From contig NW_026944387.1 of NCBI RefSeq assembly GCF_033439725.1, positions 3,658,001 through 3,722,000 on the forward strand: 64,000 nt of DNA, given 5' to 3'. This document shows positions 57,858 to 64,000 of the stretch, piece after piece (positions within the stretch are counted from its first letter, which is position 1; the number at the start of each line of letters is the position of its first letter). This stretch comes from Neurospora tetraspora (lineage: Eukaryota; Ascomycota; Sordariomycetes; Sordariales; Sordariaceae). The notes beneath the pieces were generated by a model. It was not told where the DNA came from and did not search any database. It saw nothing but the letters and a program-made list of their open reading frames with translations. A program made the position numbers and the translations under genes.

Positions 57858-59099
57858 TCAAACCCCGGGCTGCGTCTTGTTCCATTCCTCAAAGAACTGA
57901 TGACCATAGTCAGGTATGCACTTGACCTTTTCGGGCGGGCTCGTCTGCCACTGAATGGCATCGTCCTTGTGGCCCTCCCCTCCAACCAATTGGCTCGTGA
58001 AGCCTTTCGCTTCCTTGATTTGCTTTCCCTTCTCATCTGAGTACTCGAGGTTGACCGACGGCACCACGGCAATTTTGCCATAGCCATGCCACCAAAAGTC
58101 CTTGCAAAGAAGCTGGGGCTCGCCTTGCATACACTCACCCTTTCTCGGAGCCCGGAAAGTGACTTTCTTCTCCAGGAAGGGCTTTGCGGTAAAAGCGGTG
58201 GCACCGTTCCAACATGAAAACACCTGGAAGGGTTGGTGGGCAAAGAAGCGCTCGCGCGCGGTGGGCTCGTTCCAGAAGAGGTTCCAGGCAGAGTTCCAGT
58301 TGCCATCAGCCGGAATATTGAAAAAGGAGTCACCTCCCGCCAGTGTCCGCGCAATCCATACGTCATAGAAGGTTGGATCTTGGCCGACATAGGTCCAGTC
58401 CATGGCACAAGTCATATCGGCACCAAGGAAGCGGCGCTGGTGTACAAGCTCGAGAATATCATCGGTGCAAGCGGCAACGTCATTGAGGAAAATAACAGTC
58501 GTGTTCGCTTCGGGTGGGTATAGCTCCGAGTTGTTGGGGTCGAGCATGGGCTGCAGTGCCAGATTGCGGAGTTCGGCGAGCTTCGTAATACGGTCTCCCT
58601 GCTTGGGGTTGATGTCACTCGACTTGAAGTAGTATGTTGTGGTGAGCGCATCGAGCTCCGGTCGCAGTGCCTCCAGAACCTCGGCTGTACCGTCGTGGGA
58701 GTTACCCTCGATGATGGATAGGGCGCAGCTTTGGGGGCCAAGGAAACGGATGGCTTCGACGATGCTTCCGATAAGGCGGGGCAGTAGGTGAAGGCATTCG
58801 CGCAGGTCGAGGGCAAAGAAGTATTGGATCCCCGATGGATCAGAATCACCCTCATCGCCTTGGACCGCGAGGTACTCATATCGCGAAGGATTAAAGGCGG
58901 GGCATTCGAGTCGTGGAAGGTTCTTCTCATCGGGGTTCATGATCGCAGCGACGTAGGCAGCGCGGTTTTCGGACGAGAGCGGAGGGTTAGAATGGCGGAC
59001 CGTGGTATAGTGACGTGGCAATGGCATCGTGGTGCTTCTTGGGACAGTATTCCCGGTCGTTAGGCCTGCGCTGGGCTGAATGTTGAGAGATGGGACCAT
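57858..59099 (-). CDS. GT69 alpha-1,3-mannosyltransferase (CMT1/Cap59-like)
   Basis: A single-exon gene of about 413 residues when started at the ATG at 59099 (MVPSLNIQPSAGLTTGN); the frame is open 43 codons further up but without an ATG. Glycosyltransferase family 69 motifs occur in order: YFFALDLRECLHLLPRLIGS, then ALSIIEGNSHDGTAEVLEAL and ITKLAELRNLALQPM. Next is TTVIFLNDVAACTDDILELV with the DxD-like metal region, then GADMTCAMDWTYVGQDPTFY and GVPSVNLEYSD-type conserved parts (here AVVPSVNLEYSDEKG). Members such as Cryptococcus Cmt1p add mannose to glycoconjugates in the secretory pathway. The usual N-terminal membrane anchor is not obvious, so the true start may lie in an undetected upstream exon. 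It diverges from the membrane protein at 59365 across 265 bp, so the two may share a promoter region. Confidence 0.87.
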   Translation of the reverse strand: MVPSLNIQPSAGLTTGNTVPRSTTMPLPRHYTTVRHSNPPLSSENRAAYVAAIMNPDEKNLPRLECPAFNPSRYEYLAVQGDEGDSDPSGIQYFFALDLRECLHLLPRLIGSIVEAIRFLGPQSCALSIIEGNSHDGTAEVLEALRPELDALTTTYYFKSSDINPKQGDRITKLAELRNLALQPMLDPNNSELYPPEANTTVIFLNDVAACTDDILELVHQRRFLGADMTCAMDWTYVGQDPTFYDVWIARTLAGGDSFFNIPADGNWNSAWNLFWNEPTARERFFAHQPFQVFSCWNGATAFTAKPFLEKKVTFRAPRKGECMQGEPQLLCKDFWWHGYGKIAVVPSVNLEYSDEKGKQIKEAKGFTSQLVGGEGHKDDAIQWQTSPPEKVKCIPDYGHQFFEEWNKTQPGV

Positions 59100-59364
59100 G
59101 GCAAACCGCCCTGGTATTGACGCTCGTGATGGCCAACCACCGAGTTTACTATCGTCTGTCTCCCAGCCTGACGGGATTTTGACTCTTTCTGCTCTTCTTT
59201 CTCCTTTTCCGGCTTTTCTTTCTGTCACTTCGTCTCTCTTTCAGTCATCTTGTCCAGTCTCCTTCCAGTGTGGCGTCTGTCTGGTCCTGCAGACTGCCCT
59301 TCTGCTGCTAATTTATTCTTCTCTGCGTTGTCTTACTTCATGCATCAATAATACCCACAGTCCA
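59100..59364. promoter_or_regulatory. Bidirectional promoter region, GT69 and membrane protein
   Basis: A 265-bp gap between two divergent start codons, T/C-rich on the plus strand. It must contain both promoters and leaders unless the first exons lie elsewhere. No specific box is claimed. Confidence 0.5.
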
Positions 59365-60512
59365 ATGTTTACTTTCTTATTTTCCCTGCTGCTCCTATCG
59401 AGCATAGGACATTCGTTCGCCGCGAATGTGACCGCTCACTTGGGAGCTCGGTCGAGGAACGCAACCACCACATTAATACAACAGAAACGCCAGAATGGGG
59501 TCATTGTTACCAGGCTTTCTACTGTCTTCCTCAGCGGTGAATTCTCAAAGACTCGAACGGCGAACCCTGGCTATGACTGCCGGATCGATCTCAGCGCGAA
59601 GCTTTGGGGCTTCTGCCCAACATCGGTCATAGCAGCATCGGATTGCGGTCTGGCTGGCAGTTGCGTGGATAACCATGCGTGCTCCAAAGGATGTGGTTTC
59701 ACTAACCAAGACTTGACCACATTCACCTGGTGTGTACATCCCCCGGAGAATCGTATCATACTTCCATGGCACAGGCTGACTGATATCTCAACGACAACAG
59801 CAAGGATCCCGGCAACGACTACTGCTCTACCGCCCTCTTGACCTTATCCAACCTCGACCTCGGAGCCTTCAGCTACATCGCTTGCGGTAAAGCCCCCATC
59901 ACCGATAGTTACCTGGCCTGGGCGACCGACGTAATCACCCCCATCCCCATCGGCGCTCAAGGTACCAGCACTTCCACAACAGGAGCCCCTGCATCCACTT
60001 CGAAGATTGCCTCGGAGACCGCCACCTCCACAGCATCCTCTTCATCCACAAGCGCAGCCCCATCTGCTTCCGGACCGGAAGAACCAAAGGGCGACTCAAA
60101 TGGCAATAACAACAACATGGGCGCCATCGTCGGCGGAGTGGTAGGCTCGCTTGCGGTGCTCTGCGGCTCCGTCGTCGCCATCGTCTGGCTACTGAGGAGG
60201 AACCGCAAGGAGAAGGCACTCGCTTCATCGTCGTCATCGACAGCGGAGAGGGATATGGTGGATCAAACCGGGAGCGGTGGTGGTGACAATGCTACTGCTT
60301 ATGCGTTGAACGAGATCAAATACCCAGATATCTACGGCTCGGAACGAGGGTTGGGCGGCACTCCGACGTATGCGGTGCAAGAACTGGACCATACCGAGTA
60401 TAGAGGGTGGAAAACACCGCAGGAGTTGTCGGGCGTGAGGTCGCCGAGGGAGTTGTCGGATACGTGGGTGAAGAGTATGCCGGTGGAACTACCGGCTGGG
60501 TCGGTTTACTAG
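59365..60512 (+). CDS. Single-pass membrane protein with Cys-rich ectodomain
   Basis: Two exons (59365-59729, 59801-60512) give about 358 residues. Signal peptide MFTFLFSLLLLSSIGHSFA leads into a Cys-rich extracellular part (YDCRIDLSAKLWGFCPTSVI, CGLAGSCVDNHACSKGCG, NDYCSTALL, SYIACGKAP). A Ser/Thr-rich stalk follows (TSTASSSSTSAAPSAS), then one membrane helix GAIVGGVVGSLAVLCGSVVA-IVWLL with basic stop RRNRK, and a hydrophilic tail of about 100 residues. The layout resembles fungal wall-stress sensors and related anchored surface proteins. The domain itself is a common fungal family of unknown role. The intron (donor GTGTGT, branch GGCTGAC, acceptor AACAG) keeps a Cys codon across the junction. 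It diverges from the GT69 gene. Confidence 0.85.
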
Positions 60513-60995
60513 AAGGGCGGGAGCGGTGATGGGAATGTGATATGATGGACGGTGGTGGAAGCGTCGGGGGTGGTTGTTTGGTTTGAGAAAGAAAAAACAT
60601 GCATTGGGATGAGATTAATGAGGGATTTTTTTGGATAACGAGTGTTTTACTTTTTCAGCATCTTTTACTTTATGGGGACGAGGTTTGGGGAACTTGGGAG
60701 GCGAGATATGGCCCAGCTGCAGCATGATACCAGGCGTTAGAGCCACTTATGAGAATACAATACAGAATATTATGATACAACGGGTGAGCATCACATCAAA
60801 TAGGAGGTCAACTACCAAAAGTATGTAAACAGCTTGTTCTTCCGGTCATGAGGTTCTGGTGCGAAAAAAAACCGGGAGTGTCCATCGCGACTTTGGTTGT
60901 GCTGAGCGTCATTCCAGACAAACAGGGTGTTACAGTACCGCACGACCACGTTGATAAGCACTGTTTTCGCCCCATCTGTGCATTAATCACTAAAA
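60513..60995. other. Membrane-protein 3' flank to tRNA-Gly
   Basis: 3' UTR and upstream flank of the tRNA. No other feature. Confidence 0.45.
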
Positions 60996-61066
60996 GCGCC
61001 AGTGGTTTAGTGGTAAAATCCATCGTTGCCATCGATGGGCCCCGCGTTCGATTCGCGGCTGGCGCA
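60996..61066 (+). tRNA. tRNA-Gly (GCC)
   Basis: A 71-nt cloverleaf. GCGCCAG pairs with CTGGCGC, with discriminator A at 61066. The anticodon stem CATCG/CGATG holds loop TTGCCAT and anticodon GCC at 61028-61030. The T arm is CCGCG-TTCGATT-CGCGG. There is no intron. A T-rich terminator follows directly. Confidence 0.93.
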
Positions 61067-62140
61067 TTTCTTTTTCACATTTTGCTCCCATTCCACGCAC
61101 GGGCCATCTCGCAAATGGATATCTTGCTGCCAACTGCTTTTTACACCAGGTGGTCACTCATCTGTTTTACAACCCCAGGCACGAATGTGTATCTTGTTGT
61201 TACCTGTAATACTATATTTTTTATACGCTGTTCGAATCCGTTCCCTTTTCCCCATAAAATAGGTGACAATGTGGAAAAAATGCCGAGTGTCTGCCTTGTG
61301 TTTCAGGGCTATGCGACAGGAGTTTCCCAGCTTCCGCTCCATGTCATATATCGCCGTTGGAATTCCCACGAGCATGTGGGACGCAGCTGAGCTTCCATCA
61401 TTTTTATGAGCCATGGTGTATAGGTCTACCGCTTCCCCTAACCAATTCCAAATTTTCATGCGTTAATGGGGTGCACCATGCGTCCCTCCAGTCACAATTG
61501 TACATCACGTTCATATCTCTTGACGTTGCGTCATCGCTCGCAGTATCTCCTTGCCGGCATACTCATCAATACCGGTTGGAGCTATCATCACTCCGGTTAT
61601 CGGACTTCAATGGCGGTAGTTTCTGATACCCCCCTCTCTGCCTATCTCCAGTCTCCACTCACTGCTCTTATTATGACATGTTCGTCCCAACTCTGATACA
61701 TCGCCACGCCCTATAGCCCAGCCCTACGTGAGTCACTTTATCCCTAAAATCAGGTACCCGTCAGGGTCCTCACTCAACAGCTGTCAAACACTCGTTGACT
61801 TACTCCTTGGCGCATCGTGAACTGTGTTTCATCCGTCCCAAAATGGATCTCATATCTAGCATTGTCCTCTCATTCGCTCTCTAGTGGAAAGTTCTGACGA
61901 TAACACACACCGTGTGCAAGATATCTGTACCGGAAAAACCAAATTGCCTTCTTCATGCTTCATCATCGTCACCCCTCTATGTTACCACAGCAACTACCTC
62001 TACGTTCTCTTAGTGGACTTCTTCCACTCAGAACTCATCCCAGAGCAAGTTCAAGCCTTCACACCAAACCTTGCAAACCCTTAAGTTCTCAACTATTGGC
62101 ATCGTCACTTGAGCTTCCGTAGCCGTGACAAGCTGCCACG
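61067..62140. other. Intergenic, tRNA-Gly to unknown gene
   Basis: About 1.1 kb with T-rich tracts after the tRNA and scattered short open frames (the longest about 100 codons at 61154-61459 minus). No supported gene. Presumed promoter of the gene at 62141. Confidence 0.5.
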
Positions 62141-63164
62141 ATGTATCAGTACAACAACCCAATCCCGAACCACGTGCTGTGGCCGGGATGGGTCGATCCG
62201 TACGCAACCCTCATGGCTGAGCCCACGGGCATGCAGCTGTGCCCTTACCAAGCCAGCGAGGAAGACCTTGACAAGAAGGGCAAGAGTAAGATCACCAACC
62301 TCCTCCCTCGCTTCCGGTGCCGCGCAAAGCAAGGCAGAAGAGAATTTCCAGACTAACAACTCCTCACTAGGAGCACCCCCCGACTCAATCGCCTTCATCG
62401 CCTCCAACGGCATCGGAGTCCCGCGACGCATCGGCCTCGCCCTCGCCGCCGCCGCCGCCGACCCCTACGCCAGTCTCACCAGCCCCTTGATCCGACCTCG
62501 CTACCCTCGCTTAGCCCCTCTCGACTTGCCCGACTTCCTACTCCGCGACCACCACCACCACCTGCGTCTCCCCGCTTCCCAGACCACCTCCTCCTGGGAC
62601 ATGGTCGTCATCGGCCCCGTCTCCTCCGGTTTCTGCTACGCAATGGGCTGGCTCGAGCGCATCGAAGGTCCGGACGCCATCAGGTCTTGGTTCCGCAAGC
62701 GCATGGGCCATCGGTACTTCAGCTGGAGCGCATGGCAGGAGGCTCCCATTCTGGACGGCAGGGCGACGTATGAGATTGAGGCTGGGGTGTCAGGGATGCG
62801 GTATATCGTGTTGTTGTGCGGAAATCGCGAGACGGCATTGGCGGCGGAGAGAATGTTTCGGTATACGGATTTGACGGTGGGGGTGAAAGACAAAAAGGGA
62901 TGTCCGTGGGGTGGGATGCCGGATCAGAGGGGGAAGAAGAGGTTGGTTACTAGCTTCAAGGTAGAGTGGGATGGGTATGAGGATTGGTGGGAGCCGAGGA
63001 GGTGGGATCAGAGGGGGTTCCCGCTGCCGCCGGATGGGCGGAAGGAGAGGGATTTGAGGGATGCGGTGTATCCGAGGATGAAGGGGACGGAGCCGGAGGA
63101 GAGGGTGTTTTGTTGGCCGATGAGGTTGGGGAAGCCGTATGGTCCTTATTGGCAGTCTATTTGA
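62141..63164 (+). CDS. Conserved-looking protein of unknown function
   Basis: Two exons (62141-62285 and 62371-63164) give about 312 residues. The start is MYQYNNPIPNHVLWPGWVDP. The junction GGCAAGA|GAGCA keeps frame (donor GTAAGA, acceptor ACTAG). Sequence is normal globular type with a Pro/Ala-rich stretch and a short His run (RDHHHHLRL). Further on it reads WDMVVIGPVSSGFCYAMGWL, RMGHRYFSWSAWQEAPILDG and RYIVLLCGNRETALAAERMF. The C-terminus is Trp/Arg/Gly rich (WDGYEDWWEPRRWDQRGFP) and ends PYGPYWQSI. No signal peptide or membrane helix is clear. I do not recognise a family. Consistent splicing and long frame make it a real gene. Confidence 0.72.
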
Positions 63165-63765
63165 GGGGTGGGTTGGGCACTTGCTGTTTGTTGCAAGCTT
63201 GTGCACACGATTTGGCTACATGCTGAAAGGCTTGGGTAGCAATAACATTCCTTGAGTGCATTGGTTGGAGGATCATTGCGTGGAGAAAGGATTACTGCAT
63301 GGCGGGAGGTCTATTGCATGGCGTCTTGGAGCTTCTTCTTTGCAGGATGTGTTTGCATTAGACTCTTGCATCAGGAACAGAGTTGTTTTACGGAATCAAA
63401 CAGGCGTCAAGTTGTAGGCACGCAAGTAGAAAGAGTGTGGCTTGCATCATTGTTCGTTCCTTCCGTCGGAGTTGGGAATCTGAATAGTGCCCCACGAGTG
63501 CCACTTCCTCATCCCCGTTTGCTTTTGCCATTCATCTTGTCGGTTCCCTTCTAACCCCGCTGAAGGGCCTCTGGGAGAGAAGCAGGAAGCCGCTGCTGTA
63601 TCGGCGGGGTCAGCCATATATCTCGGGCAATGACAGAATACAGAATCTTGGTACTTAAAGAGCCATGGTCGCTGGTTCTCAGGAACCATGGTGCACTTGT
63701 CCCTCCAAGCTTCCATTAGGTACCTTACCCATCGAAGTTTGAACAACACCAGCCCGACATACAGC
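63165..63765. other. Intergenic before the right-edge gene
   Basis: Probable 3' flank of the 62.1 kb gene and promoter of the partial BTB-type gene. No other feature. Confidence 0.45.
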
Positions 63766-64000
63766 ATGGCCCTGGTAACATCCAAGGACGAAGCTGACCT
63801 GAGCAACGAGATATTCGACATTGCAACCAACGGTGATCTCGTCATCCGTCTCAATGATGGATTGGTGAGAGTTAGTTCCCATATACTTCGGTCTTCTTCT
63901 ACCACTGTCTCCGGCAGGTTGTGGGATCATTGTGACAAAACCAGGCACAACCCTTGGGCTTTCCACAGTGACGACCCTACAGCAATGCGCACCATTCTAA
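63766..64000 (+). CDS. BTB/POZ-type protein, partial at window edge
   Basis: A frame opens at ATG 63766 (MALVTSKDEADLSNEIFDIA) and stays open to the end of the window, 78 codons. TNGDLVIRLNDGLVRVSSHI followed by LRSSSTTVSGRL and DDPTAMRTIL has the spacing of the fungal BTB family seen at 31.9-37.9 kb: the GD-x-V-L-V-V-G start, the LRVxSxxLRxxSxxF helix, and the PEDDPEAMxxI motif. It lies on the other strand from the tandem array and is more diverged. The missing 3' part prevents judging whether the same intron is present. Confidence 0.6.
   Translation, partial: MALVTSKDEADLSNEIFDIATNGDLVIRLNDGLVRVSSHILRSSSTTVSGRLWDHCDKTRHNPWAFHSDDPTAMRTIL

Noticed and set aside
61154-61459. 101-codon minus-strand frame after tRNA-Gly
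   Set aside because: It lies in T-rich tRNA 3' flank without recognisable features; open by chance.

Overview
The window looks like the genome of a filamentous ascomycete of the Sordariomycetes, most likely Neurospora or a close relative. Protein genes carry short introns with GTAAGT-like donors and CTGAC-like branch sites. Repeats are turned into AT-rich DNA full of stop codons, the mark of repeat-induced point mutation (RIP). Gene content is typically fungal: a GH10 xylanase, AA9 monooxygenases, cellobiose dehydrogenase, and HET, BTB and ankyrin proteins. From memory, the GH10 and CBM-less cellobiose dehydrogenase genes are also neighbours in N. crassa (NCU05924/NCU05923); I could not check this.

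Layout. 0.3-6.4 kb: a decayed Ty1/Copia element with two 208-bp LTRs and a CAGCG target duplication. 7.3-9.9 kb: a many-exon LaeA-like methyltransferase. 12.8-23.4 kb: a plant cell wall degradation cluster with a GH10 xylanase, two AA9 genes that both carry premature stops, and an intact two-domain cellobiose dehydrogenase, with initiator tRNA-Met and tRNA-Lys inside or beside it. 24.0-29.2 kb: an AT-rich RIP block of nested LTR remnants. 29.2-31.9 kb: two degraded membrane-protein genes facing each other across a tRNA-Thr and a 69-T tract. 31.9-37.9 kb: a tandem array of three BTB-domain genes. 38.6-40.0 kb: an arrestin-like gene. 41.0-47.3 kb: a second RIP block with a pogo/Fot1 DNA transposon and a Ty3/Gypsy remnant. 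47.3-57.3 kb: a HET-domain gene, a Ser-rich small protein, an ankyrin protein and a secreted protein, with three copies of an unnamed hAT-like MITE among them. 57.9-63.2 kb: a GT69 mannosyltransferase diverging from a single-pass membrane protein, a tRNA-Gly and an unknown gene. The right edge cuts a fourth BTB-type gene.

How the genes fit together. Cellobiose dehydrogenase oxidises cellobiose and passes electrons to AA9 enzymes, and GH10 removes xylan, so 12.8-23.4 kb is a functional lignocellulose neighbourhood. Here its two local AA9 genes appear dead while the dehydrogenase and xylanase are whole. The two RIP blocks share both their left-end and right-end sequence signatures, which is the least explained structure in the window. 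The BTB genes share an intron at one equivalent site, so they arose by duplication; the third has a one-base frameshift.
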